Assembly (NCBI GenBank): GCA_964601515.1
Contig: CAZRNU010000022.1
Coordinates: 1-32,093, forward strand
Reading direction: 5' to 3'
Source of the DNA: PWND01 sp964601515
GTDB lineage: Bacteria > Bacteroidota > Bacteroidia > Bacteroidales > UBA7960
Length of the DNA stretch: 32,093 nucleotides
Shown: one piece after another, positions 25,847-32,093 of the stretch
How the letters are laid out: each line of letters begins with the position of its first letter
Numbering within the stretch: the first letter of the stretch is position 1
Notes under the pieces: model-generated
What the model saw: the letters and a program-made list of their open reading frames with translations, nothing else
Database searches by the model: none
Told to the model about the DNA's origin: nothing
Program-made: the position numbers and the translations under genes

Positions 25847-26827
25847 ATGAAAAATGCAGTTATGCTTTTACTTATGTTGTGCCTATTTTCATTACAGAAT
25901 AATGAATGCCTGAGCAATAGTAATAAAAAAGATACTGTAGAAACTGTCGGCAATATAATAAATTGGTTTGAATTTGAATGGCTTGCCAACCCTAATTACT
26001 TCAATTTAAATGTAGAGAAAGCGCATATACTCGTTGATGTTAGATTTGAAGGTCTTCCTGCTCCGTTTCCATTGTATTTCAGACTAATGGCAACTGAGAA
26101 TACAATTTATAACAAGACAAAAGAGGCAATGATATGGCATTACCCGGCATTCGAACAAAAAATTGTCAGGCGCCAATCTGCAGGCCGATCAGTAATAGAA
26201 CATTTTCCGGGAATTGAGATTAAGCTTGGTGATTCACGCCTTAATTATGGGATAGCGGCATTTAAAGTTGTTTCAGATCCGAGAGCTATCAACCAAAATG
26301 CACAGGTCATAACTGTTGGAGGATCTCTTAGCCCGGTTTTATTTAGCAAAAAAGTACTCTTTATAGATTTTCCAAATAATAGAATGGGATATTCAGATGC
26401 TATCCCGGAAGGTTATCTGAATCGAGGGATTTATACAAAGCTTCAATTTGTACAGGGTTATATCACAATTCCAATCAAAATAAGAAATACAAAATATTGG
26501 TTTTGGTTAAGTGGAGACTCTACTCCTGTTCTAGAAGTATATAATGAAAAGCTATACAATAGAATTAAGTCTAATATCCACACAAAAGACAGCCTACTTG
26601 TTTTTTCAGATTTCAATAAAATTGAAAAGATATCAGGCACTTACTCTTACGAAGACGTTTTCTTTGAGGCTTTTAAGTTAAGCAGGCAAAACGTATACTT
26701 TGTTGACAGAGATAAAACAAGGTATAGCGGAAAGAGAATATCGGGAACCATTTCATACGCATTTTTCTTTGATTACATAATTGTTATTGACTACAAAAAT
26801 CAAAGATTTGGGCTAGTACCAAAATAA
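25847..26827 (+). CDS. Exported protein with degenerate bilobed pepsin/retropepsin-like fold
   Basis: The 326-residue protein has a signal peptide (MLLLMLCLFSL; the first cysteines lack a clear lobox context). It seems to contain two related lobes. Each ends in the strand motif typical of aspartic-protease lobes: LFIDFPNNRMG (residues 171-181) and IVIDYKNQRFG (about 313-323), each preceded by VGGSLSP or ISGTISY. At the expected position of the catalytic DTG triads are FRLMATENTIY (78-88) and FWLSGDSTPV (219-228), so both catalytic aspartates appear lost. I infer a non-catalytic pepsin-fold protein, possibly ligand- or peptide-binding. The family call rests on motif pattern only. The stop is one base from the convergent gene. 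Confidence 0.5.
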   Translation: MKNAVMLLLMLCLFSLQNNECLSNSNKKDTVETVGNIINWFEFEWLANPNYFNLNVEKAHILVDVRFEGLPAPFPLYFRLMATENTIYNKTKEAMIWHYPAFEQKIVRRQSAGRSVIEHFPGIEIKLGDSRLNYGIAAFKVVSDPRAINQNAQVITVGGSLSPVLFSKKVLFIDFPNNRMGYSDAIPEGYLNRGIYTKLQFVQGYITIPIKIRNTKYWFWLSGDSTPVLEVYNEKLYNRIKSNIHTKDSLLVFSDFNKIEKISGTYSYEDVFFEAFKLSRQNVYFVDRDKTRYSGKRISGTISYAFFFDYIIVIDYKNQRFGLVPK

Positions 26828-26828
26828 T

Positions 26829-27968
26829 TTACCAATAATTAATCCCAAAACGGTTTAATCCAACCTTTTTGCGAGGATTTTCCAAAATACCAATTTGTAG
26901 AGACACAGTAATTGCATTGCCATCTAGAGGCGTACCACCCGGATTATCAAACCATAACAAATGATACGCTGAAGATATTCCGAAATGAGATCTGTTTGGG
27001 AAAAAATATCTACATGTTAGCCCCACAGATAGCGCAGGCGAGCTGAATATGTCTCCTCTTCTGTCTTGCCATGATTTAAACATTTCAAACCATTCATATC
27101 CTGCACCTAGAAATACATCAACACTATAAGGATTAGCTTTAATTATAGAATAAGCACCTTCAAACGCGATTCTTGCTCCCATAAAATTTCCTACTTCCAG
27201 CATAATAGTATCAGTGAGGGCTATTTGAATAGTTTTGTTTGTGTCAAAAAATCTCACATCAAACGCCAAATCAGCCCTAAATCTCGGGTACCACCTTCCT
27301 ACGGCTACACCTAAAGATGGCCTGGTTCCTAAATTATTCAGATTTCCTTGATTAAACCAACCGCCAATATTAATTGCAAGATGAGTTTCAGGCATTTTTA
27401 ACAGCTTCTGAGCTTTCTCTATATACTCAACACCTAACAAAGTATTCTCATGAGTTCCATCAGGTAAAGCTTTAAAAAAATCCTCAATATCTCCGGTGTA
27501 AAGAGCAATAAAAGAATGGGAAAGGCTTCCTTTTTCCATCTTACTTAACAGCCTTCTTGAAGCATCAATTGTAAACCTATCAAATTCACCACCAATTAGG
27601 ATGTAGCTAAAAAACTCAGGATGAGTATAGAAGAAATCGTCTTTTTCGTTTTTAAATAAAAGACTATATCTAATTTCCCAAGCAATAGCATATTCTAATA
27701 ATCCATAAGGGAGCAAAGTACCAGGGAATTGATTTTTATCAGCCAGAAATAACGAATAAGCTCTAAATAATGCCTCATTCATTCCTGTTTCAATTTCCCA
27801 ACTTCTTAGCAGAATTGCAAGTGAGTCTGATTCATTTTCGTTAAAGTGCTTTATATATTTTTGGGCAAACTCTTCCGACTTTTGTATTTTGCCTTCAATA
27901 TCCGTTGAATAAACAATTGATATTGATAATGAAAATATTAAAAATAAAAAGAGTTTTTTCAATCCCAT
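26829..27968 (-). CDS. Uncharacterised exported, probably outer-membrane protein
   Basis: I choose the ATG at 27968, which gives a clean signal peptide (MGLKKLFLFLIFSLSISIVYS) 19 bp after the miaA stop. The frame is open further upstream, with an alternative ATG at 27995 inside the end of miaA. The 379-residue product has a helical N-terminal half (about residues 25-190) and a strand-rich C-terminal half with alternating aromatic and glycine residues (LAINIGGWFNQG, RFRADLAFDVRFFD, SVDVFLGAGYEWF, SHFGISSAYHLLWF) resembling beta-barrel strands. No family was recognised. Likely co-transcribed with miaA. Confidence 0.6.
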   Translation of the reverse strand: MGLKKLFLFLIFSLSISIVYSTDIEGKIQKSEEFAQKYIKHFNENESDSLAILLRSWEIETGMNEALFRAYSLFLADKNQFPGTLLPYGLLEYAIAWEIRYSLLFKNEKDDFFYTHPEFFSYILIGGEFDRFTIDASRRLLSKMEKGSLSHSFIALYTGDIEDFFKALPDGTHENTLLGVEYIEKAQKLLKMPETHLAINIGGWFNQGNLNNLGTRPSLGVAVGRWYPRFRADLAFDVRFFDTNKTIQIALTDTIMLEVGNFMGARIAFEGAYSIIKANPYSVDVFLGAGYEWFEMFKSWQDRRGDIFSSPALSVGLTCRYFFPNRSHFGISSAYHLLWFDNPGGTPLDGNAITVSLQIGILENPRKKVGLNRFGINYW

Positions 27969-27987
27969 AATTCTAAAATTTCTGTTA

Positions 27988-28893
27988 CTATTCATAAATA
28001 AAAAACTTAATAGCCTCAAAATCATCAGGGTTAATCCATTTTGCATCAGCATATTTTTTAAACCAAGTAATTTGTCTTTTTGCGTAACGTCTGGTATTTG
28101 TTTTTATTTTTTCAATTGCTTGAACAAGAGAGCACTTATTATCTATCCATTCATATATTTCTTTATATCCTACAGTATTAAGAGCATTAGTATTTCTAAA
28201 CTTAATCACACTTAATGCTTCCTCAATAAGACCTTGCTGTATCATAACATCTACTCTGCTATTAATACGATTGAATATTTCAGTTCTTTCCCTTTCAAGG
28301 ATTATCATTTTAGTTTTGAAGTTTCTTTTTTTTGATGTCTTTTTCCTAAGAGCAGAAAACTTTTCACCTGTAATGAGAAAAACTTCAATTGCACGCATCA
28401 TTCGGTTAGGGTTTGCAATATCCACTTCTTGATAAAACTCAGGGTCGATAGATTTCAATTTCAGTCTCAATCCCTGAATGCCATTATCTTTATAAAACAA
28501 TTTCAATTCATTCCTAACCTCCTCGTTCACATCAGGAAGGTCATCTATTCCATAGCATAAAGCATCTAAATACAAGCCCGACCCACCTGTAACTATTGCA
28601 AAATCAGAGTTTTCGAAAATTGAATCCAAAACTTTCAAAGCTTGATTTTCAAACATAGAAACGTTATAATAATCGCCTATAGAAAGATGCCCAATAAAAT
28701 AATGCTTAACAATTTGAAGTTGATTTTGAGAAGGTGTGGCAACGCCGATTTTCAAATCATTATAAAACTGTCTTGAATCAGCAGATATGATATGAGTACC
28801 AAGCATTTGAGCTATCTGAATACTAAGGTCAGTTTTACCGACAGCCGTTGGGCCAGTCAGCACAATAAGAGTTTTTTCAGAATTTTTCTTCAT
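27988..28893 (-). CDS. miaA: tRNA dimethylallyltransferase MiaA
   Basis: I choose the ATG at 28893, giving 301 residues, the usual size; upstream in-frame codons lie inside the preceding gene. Motifs are complete: the P-loop TGPTAVGKT (residues 13-21), ISADSRQFYNDLKIGVATPS, TGGSGLYLDAL and VGYKEIYEW. MiaA adds a dimethylallyl group to N6 of A37 in tRNAs reading codons that begin with U, the first step to i6A and ms2i6A. It overlaps the preceding pRiA4b ORF-3-like gene by 17 bp and forms part of a tRNA-maturation run with cca and tsaC. Confidence 0.94.
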   Translation of the reverse strand: MKKNSEKTLIVLTGPTAVGKTDLSIQIAQMLGTHIISADSRQFYNDLKIGVATPSQNQLQIVKHYFIGHLSIGDYYNVSMFENQALKVLDSIFENSDFAIVTGGSGLYLDALCYGIDDLPDVNEEVRNELKLFYKDNGIQGLRLKLKSIDPEFYQEVDIANPNRMMRAIEVFLITGEKFSALRKKTSKKRNFKTKMIILERERTEIFNRINSRVDVMIQQGLIEEALSVIKFRNTNALNTVGYKEIYEWIDNKCSLVQAIEKIKTNTRRYAKRQITWFKKYADAKWINPDDFEAIKFFIYE

Positions 28894-29560
28894 CAAAATC
28901 TTCGGAAAAGTCTTCGGAAAAATCAGGCTCATCCACTTCTTCTTCAGAGGTTTCATCATCAACCTCCACAACTCCCGACTCGTCTGTTTCCATTTCAGCT
29001 ATATCCTCATTGTTATAGAATGTTCCATCATCAATATCATTAGAATCTTCATCAATAAAATCAGAATCATCGTTATCTTCTATCACAGGAGTAATAATCT
29101 TTGCAGGAATTAGTTCTCGTGGAGTTTCGCCTTCAGATTTAATAATAACCGGATAATTTACTTTATCTTGAGCTTGCAATATTTTGGTCATCTCGATATA
29201 AAAAGTCCATTGACTAATTTTATCATAAACAATTATAAGACGTTGGTGCGGATCATCAATAAATTCATTAAGATAAGCATTCTTCATCAGAATAGTTTTT
29301 GCATTATTCTGAGAAGTATTATCATCGATATTATTTACTTGTTTCTTTGGCGAAGCAAAGGCCTCTTCTCTTGGGATTTCAGTCTTTTTTCTAAAGTTGT
29401 GATCACAAATAAAGAATACTGCATACTTAGAATCCTCAAGTTTTAAATTTGTAGCAAGTGCGTTATAGAAGTCTTCAAAAGTCTGGTCGGCAAGAATATC
29501 AATCTCTCTGCTAAAGTCAGAAAGCTCTTCAAATCGAATTAAAAATCTGTAGGCGTGCAT
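28877..29560 (-). CDS. Plasmid pRiA4b ORF-3-like (IS1096 TnpR-like) family protein with acidic tail
   Basis: The 227-residue protein starts with YRFLIRFEELSDFSREIDI and continues with FEDFYNALATNLKL and YAVFFICDHNFRKKTEIPRE, which match the pRiA4b ORF-3-like fold. No insertion-sequence features surround it, so the name reflects family history and not mobility. Residues 161-227 form an extremely acidic tail (34 of 67 are Asp or Glu) ending in a duplicated FSEDFSED. The tail probably mediates interaction with basic partners, which is inference. A homologue beside miaA is usual in Bacteroidota. The function of this family is unknown. Confidence 0.78.
   Translation of the reverse strand: MHAYRFLIRFEELSDFSREIDILADQTFEDFYNALATNLKLEDSKYAVFFICDHNFRKKTEIPREEAFASPKKQVNNIDDNTSQNNAKTILMKNAYLNEFIDDPHQRLIIVYDKISQWTFYIEMTKILQAQDKVNYPVIIKSEGETPRELIPAKIITPVIEDNDDSDFIDEDSNDIDDGTFYNNEDIAEMETDESGVVEVDDETSEEEVDEPDFSEDFSEDFDEEKF
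28899..28922. repeat. 12-bp tandem duplication in the acidic tail
   Basis: TCTTCGGAAAAG is followed directly by TCTTCGGAAAAA. On the reverse strand it encodes the repeated F-S-E-D segment at the end of the pRiA4b ORF-3-like protein. It lies 6 bp upstream of the miaA start codon. Confidence 0.7.
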
Positions 29561-29590
29561 ATTAAATTTTTAAGCAATTATTGATTAAGG

Positions 29591-29598
29591 CAAAGTTA
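29591..29598 (-). promoter_or_regulatory. Candidate -7 box for the pRiA4b-like gene and miaA
   Basis: On the reverse strand TAACTTTG followed by C is a perfect TAnnTTTG match 30 bp before the start at 29560, just past the cca stop. No -33 TTG at the normal distance is visible. Confidence 0.4.
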
Positions 29599-29602
29599 AT
29601 TA

Positions 29603-30463
29603 TTAATGTGAATTTTCTGCTCTTGAAAGCCCTAATTTTTCACCTTCCATAAACATAAATTCAATCGCATCCTTGCGGTTATTAGGAATTTTCCCATCCA
29701 AAATTGCTTCCCTAATAGCTTTTTTAATCATACCTACTTCTTTAGAAGGACCAACATTAAATGCTGTCATTATATCCTCTCCTGATATCGGAGGCTGCCA
29801 ATTACGGATTTTGTCTTTTTCTTCAATTTCTTTAAGTTTCAATCTAACGAGCTCGAAATTCTTGAGATATTTTTTAACTTTCAATGGATTTGCTGAGGTA
29901 ATATCAGCTTCGCACAACATCATAAGATCGTCGATATCATCACCGGCTTCGAAAAGCAGTCTCCTGACAGCCGAATCAGTAACATCACTTTCGCTAAGAG
30001 CAATTGGTCTTAAATGAAGAAGCACAAGTTTCTGGACATATTTCATTTTCTCATTTAGAGGCAATTTCAGGCTTCTGAATATTTTTTCAACCATTAAATG
30101 ACCGAGATATTCATGCCCGTGGAAAGACCAGCCAATTTCTTTATCAAATTTTTTAGTATCGGGTTTTGCAATATCATGCAAAAGAGCCGCCCATCTAATC
30201 CATAAGTCGCCTGACAATTCCGACAGATTATCAAGCACTTTAAGAGTATGGAAAAAATTATCTTTGTGAGCTTTACCGTTAACACTATCTATTCCATGTA
30301 ATTTATCTAATTCAGAGAAAAACTGTTTAAGCAGTCCTGTATTTCTAAGTAGTTTTAGCCCAATGGAAGGTTTATCCGACAACATAATTTTGTTAAATTC
30401 ATCCATTACTCTTTCCATTGCCACAATCTTAATTCTCTCAGCATTGCGCTTTATAGCTTTCAC
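29603..30463 (-). CDS. cca: CCA tRNA nucleotidyltransferase, C-terminal fragment (neck, tail and HD domain)
   Basis: This 286-residue open frame, if started at the GTG at 30463, holds the second half of a CCA-adding enzyme. AIKRNAERIKIVAMERV is the start of the RNA-binding neck domain. The HD domain follows: GKAHKDNFFHTLKVLDNL, then WAALLHDIAKPDT (H96, D97), and VEKIFRSLKLP. It is in the same frame as the N-terminal fragment and is separated from it by a single TAA codon plus nine codons. No good independent start is seen, so it is probably the downstream part of one interrupted gene (29603-31021, 472 codons including the internal stop, normal family length) and not a separate gene. Confidence 0.75.
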   Translation of the reverse strand: MKAIKRNAERIKIVAMERVMDEFNKIMLSDKPSIGLKLLRNTGLLKQFFSELDKLHGIDSVNGKAHKDNFFHTLKVLDNLSELSGDLWIRWAALLHDIAKPDTKKFDKEIGWSFHGHEYLGHLMVEKIFRSLKLPLNEKMKYVQKLVLLHLRPIALSESDVTDSAVRRLLFEAGDDIDDLMMLCEADITSANPLKVKKYLKNFELVRLKLKEIEEKDKIRNWQPPISGEDIMTAFNVGPSKEVGMIKKAIREAILDGKIPNNRKDAIEFMFMEGEKLGLSRAENSH

Positions 30464-30490
30464 AGATTTATTATCAATAGAGAAGTTTAT

Positions 30491-30493
30491 TTA
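30491..30493 (-). other. In-frame TAA stop interrupting cca
   Basis: On the reverse strand the frame reads R-A-V-R-L-D-S-stop-I-N-F-S-I-D-N. The family motif is RAVRFA(S/T)Q(L/I)xF, so TAA stands exactly where glutamine (CAA) is expected. One base, G to A at 30493 on the + strand, would explain it. Reading frame and spacing are otherwise intact. Confidence 0.9.
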
Positions 30494-31021
30494 AGAATCC
30501 AATCTGACAGCCCTGAGCATTCTAAGAGGGTCGTCGGAAAAAGTTATATCAGGATCTAAGGGAGTTTTTAGCACTTTCTTATTTATATCCTCAACTCCGT
30601 TGTATAAATCAAGCAAATTCCCATAACTTTCTTTATTCAAACTAATAGCCAAAGTATTAATAGTAAAATCTCTCCTGCTAATATCCTCTTCAAGGCTGGC
30701 ATTTTCAACTATAGGCTTTCTCGACTCTTGTTTGTAAGACTCTTTTCTTGCTCCCACGAATTCAATTTCCCATTCATCCCACTTAAGCATAGCTGTCCCA
30801 AAGTTTTTAAAAACAGAAAGCTTATGTTTGCTTGGAAATTTGTTTTCCAGATTTTCTGCGAATTGAATTCCATTTCCAACTACTACAATATCAATATCTT
30901 TGGAATCTCTTTTAAGAAATAAATCTCTAACCCATCCACCAATCACATATACATTAACATTCAACTCTGATGCAGCTTCTGATATAATTTCGAATAATGG
31001 GTGTGACAGATATTTTTTCAA
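30491..31021 (-). CDS. cca: CCA tRNA nucleotidyltransferase, N-terminal fragment (catalytic head)
   Basis: The 176-residue frame carries the whole nucleotidyltransferase head: GGWVRD (residues 28-33), the metal-binding DID pair (D42, D44), the EEDISRRDFTINTLA block (112-125) and DDPLRMLRAVR (163-173), then stops. The full enzyme adds or repairs the 3' CCA of tRNA and needs the neck and body domains that lie beyond the stop. The start is a TTG at 31021: no in-frame ATG exists between the upstream TAG (31043-31045) and the catalytic motifs, while homologues begin at the same place with Met. This looks like a damaged or poorly expressed gene, or a sequence error. It lies 27 bp after tsaC. Confidence 0.8.
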   Translation of the reverse strand: MKKYLSHPLFEIISEAASELNVNVYVIGGWVRDLFLKRDSKDIDIVVVGNGIQFAENLENKFPSKHKLSVFKNFGTAMLKWDEWEIEFVGARKESYKQESRKPIVENASLEEDISRRDFTINTLAISLNKESYGNLLDLYNGVEDINKKVLKTPLDPDITFSDDPLRMLRAVRLDS

Positions 31022-31048
31022 AATGAAGTAAGAAAATTTTTGCTATTA

Positions 31049-31612
31049 CTAACTCCTAAGTACTTTAATTTCTTTATTTTCTGTAATTCTAATAATTGTG
31101 GATGCTTTTGGGCGACTAAGGACAAATTGATTGATTGGAACAATATAATCTACGGCATTTTTAATTTGATCATCAATTTGGCTAAAATAAAGTGGACTTG
31201 GTGCACCACTTACATTTGCAGATGAAGAAGTAATAGGCTTGCCAAACTTATTGATTAGAGTATTACAAAACTCATCGCGAGGTATTCTAATTGCAATGGA
31301 CTTATCTTCAGCGGCTACATGTTTGGCAACATTGCGGGCATTTTCGTAAATAATGGTAAGAGGTTCTTGAATATTATTTTCAAGATCAAATGCAACTTCG
31401 GGAACTTCTTTTACATATTTCTTAATCATTTCGAAATTTTCAGCAAGAATAATTAAAGACTTTTCAATTTCTCTTCCTTTAATTTTAAAAAGTTTTTCGA
31501 CAGCTTTACCATTGGTAGCATCACAACCAATTCCCCAAATTGTATCAGTAGGGTATAAAATTACACCTCCTGAGTTCAGCACATCTATAACCTTAGAAAA
31601 ATCAAAATCCAT
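31049..31612 (-). CDS. tsaC: L-threonylcarbamoyladenylate synthase (Sua5/YciO/YrdC family)
   Basis: The 187-residue protein has the YrdC signatures: LNSGGVILYPTDTIWGIGC (residues 12-30), IKGREIEKSLIIL, a basic SIAIRIPRDEF and the SSSANVSGAPSP loop (about 132-143), with no Sua5 C-terminal domain. It makes threonylcarbamoyl-AMP from threonine, bicarbonate and ATP, the first step of t6A37 modification in tRNAs reading ANN codons. It heads a minus-strand set with cca and miaA, both also tRNA maturation genes. Confidence 0.93.
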   Translation of the reverse strand: MDFDFSKVIDVLNSGGVILYPTDTIWGIGCDATNGKAVEKLFKIKGREIEKSLIILAENFEMIKKYVKEVPEVAFDLENNIQEPLTIIYENARNVAKHVAAEDKSIAIRIPRDEFCNTLINKFGKPITSSSANVSGAPSPLYFSQIDDQIKNAVDYIVPINQFVLSRPKASTIIRITENKEIKVLRS

Positions 31613-31697
31613 TTTTCAAACGCAATGTTTAATTAATAAATCGTATGTTTTCCGCACAAATTTCGATACAAAATTAATCGCTAATTCATAACTATTG

Positions 31698-31705
31698 CAA
31701 AAATA
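31698..31705 (-). promoter_or_regulatory. Candidate -7 box for tsaC
   Basis: On the reverse strand TATTTTTG matches TAnnTTTG, 86 bp before the tsaC start in the 191 bp gap. The nearest upstream TTG is 23 bp away, at the long end of accepted spacing. Confidence 0.3.
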
Positions 31706-31719
31706 CAAATATTACAAGG

Positions 31720-31755
31720 AAAAAAAATCAATGAAATATTGTAGAATATTGATTT
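31720..31755 (-). terminator. Weak intrinsic terminator after the glycosyltransferase gene
   Basis: Read on the reverse strand, an AT-rich hairpin (five plus six base pairs, a 5-nt bulge and the loop CTAC) is followed by eight T residues (31727-31720). It is 49 bp past the glycosyltransferase stop. The low GC of the stem makes it weak, but the T-run and its place before the tsaC promoter candidate fit a unit boundary. The rest of the 31613-31803 gap shows nothing else. Confidence 0.4.
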
Positions 31756-31803
31756 AGAGGATAAAAACAAAACAAATGTTCAGTAAAAAATTCACAATTA
31801 TAA

Positions 31804-32093
31804 TTATTGTTTTTTATTATATAGCTCTAAATTCTCGAAAAGGAAATCTTCAGTTCTTTGAATCATTGATTCAATAGTAAAAGTTTGTCTTATATAATTG
31901 CTTGCTTCCTGAGATATTTTGGAATAATGCGAATTGTTATTTATCACTCTTTCAATCGTTTCAGCAATTTCCATATGATTACCCGGTCTAATCAGTACCG
32001 CATACCTACTATTATCGGATAATTCTAAAGCCCCATTAACATTAGTCATAATAACAGGCTTAACATAAGCAAGTGCTTCCATGCCTGAATTTT
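31804..32093 (-). CDS. GT4-type glycosyltransferase, C-terminal part
   Basis: The frame is open to the window edge (codons N-S-G before the Met at 32082), so only the last ~96 residues are present. SGMEALAYVKPVI is the conserved donor-nucleotide site of GT4/GT-B enzymes (E-x-x-x-A-x-G/V-x-PVI), followed by NGALELSDN and the terminal helices with AETIERVINN. It probably transfers a sugar in polysaccharide or glycolipid synthesis. The acceptor cannot be told from this fragment. Confidence 0.75.
   Translation of the reverse strand, partial: NSGMEALAYVKPVIMTNVNGALELSDNSRYAVLIRPGNHMEIAETIERVINNNSHYSKISQEASNYIRQTFTIESMIQRTEDFLFENLELYNKKQ

Noticed and set aside
28894..28971. Longer upstream start for miaA
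   Set aside because: The extra residues encode no part of the MiaA fold and are an out-of-frame reading of the acidic-tail repeat of the preceding gene.
28877..29560. A mobile element, suggested by the IS1096/TnpR family name
   Set aside because: There is no transposase, terminal inverted repeat or target duplication, and the gene overlaps miaA in a housekeeping context.
29603..31021. A frameshift as the cause of the split cca
   Set aside because: Both halves are in the same reading frame. A single TAA codon separates them, and the intervening residues fit the family.
1..32093. A defence, toxin-antitoxin, CRISPR or prophage system
   Set aside because: Every gene is explained by core, envelope or tRNA functions or by conserved unknown families. 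No nuclease, integrase, repeat array or toxin-antitoxin pair was seen.

Overview
The window is a 32 kb AT-rich chromosomal segment from a member of the Bacteroidota, most likely a Bacteroidales-like lineage. The evidence is a C-terminal type IX secretion (Por) sorting domain, a DUF5723 outer-membrane protein, a WbqC-family protein, the order DUF2520 - kdsC - UbiA - maf, and TAnnTTTG-like -7 boxes instead of sigma-70 promoters. No rRNA, tRNA, CRISPR array, insertion sequence, integrase or phage gene was seen. The longest gene-free stretch is about 190 bp, so this is dense core chromosome and not an accessory island.

Layout. (1) 2-13724, all on the + strand: the tail of a T9SS-exported protein, a DUF4010/MgtC-like membrane protein, a large membrane-anchored protein with a C-terminal propeller, a lipoprotein, a DUF5723 outer-membrane protein, the haem lyase ccmF, then a tightly packed DUF2520 - kdsC - UbiA prenyltransferase - maf run. 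(2) 13721-14404 (-): a YugP-type zinc metallopeptidase, whose stop overlaps that of maf. (3) 14543-21322 (+): DUF502 membrane protein, surE, a small membrane protein, lpxB, a SpoIID-like protein, comEC and a TPR protein. (4) 21328-22260 (-): a glucosaminidase with two LysM repeats. (5) 22390-23650 (+): rsmG and wbqC. (6) 23635-25710 (-): a 7TM-HD (PgpH-type) cyclic-dinucleotide phosphodiesterase. (7) 25847-26827 (+): a protein with a two-lobed, pepsin-like layout that appears to lack both catalytic aspartates. (8) 26829-31612 (-): a set of tRNA-maturation genes (tsaC, cca, miaA) interleaved with a pRiA4b ORF-3-like protein and ending in an uncharacterised outer-membrane-like protein. (9) 31804-32093 (-): the C-terminus of a GT4-type glycosyltransferase.

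Themes. Many genes serve the envelope: kdsC and lpxB for LPS, UbiA for a prenyl-linked lipid, SpoIID and glucosaminidase for peptidoglycan, and several exported or outer-membrane proteins. A second group is housekeeping: tRNA maturation, rsmG, maf and surE. Gene ends are very compact. Four convergent pairs either overlap at their stops or are separated by 5 bp or less.

The most striking observations are: an in-frame TAA codon in the middle of cca (30491-30493), exactly where the family normally has glutamine, combined with a TTG start and no in-frame ATG; a putative catalytically dead pepsin-fold protein at 25847-26827; and a 13-residue poly-aspartate linker just before the T9SS sorting domain. 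I found no convincing evidence of a wholly new multi-gene system such as a defence island.
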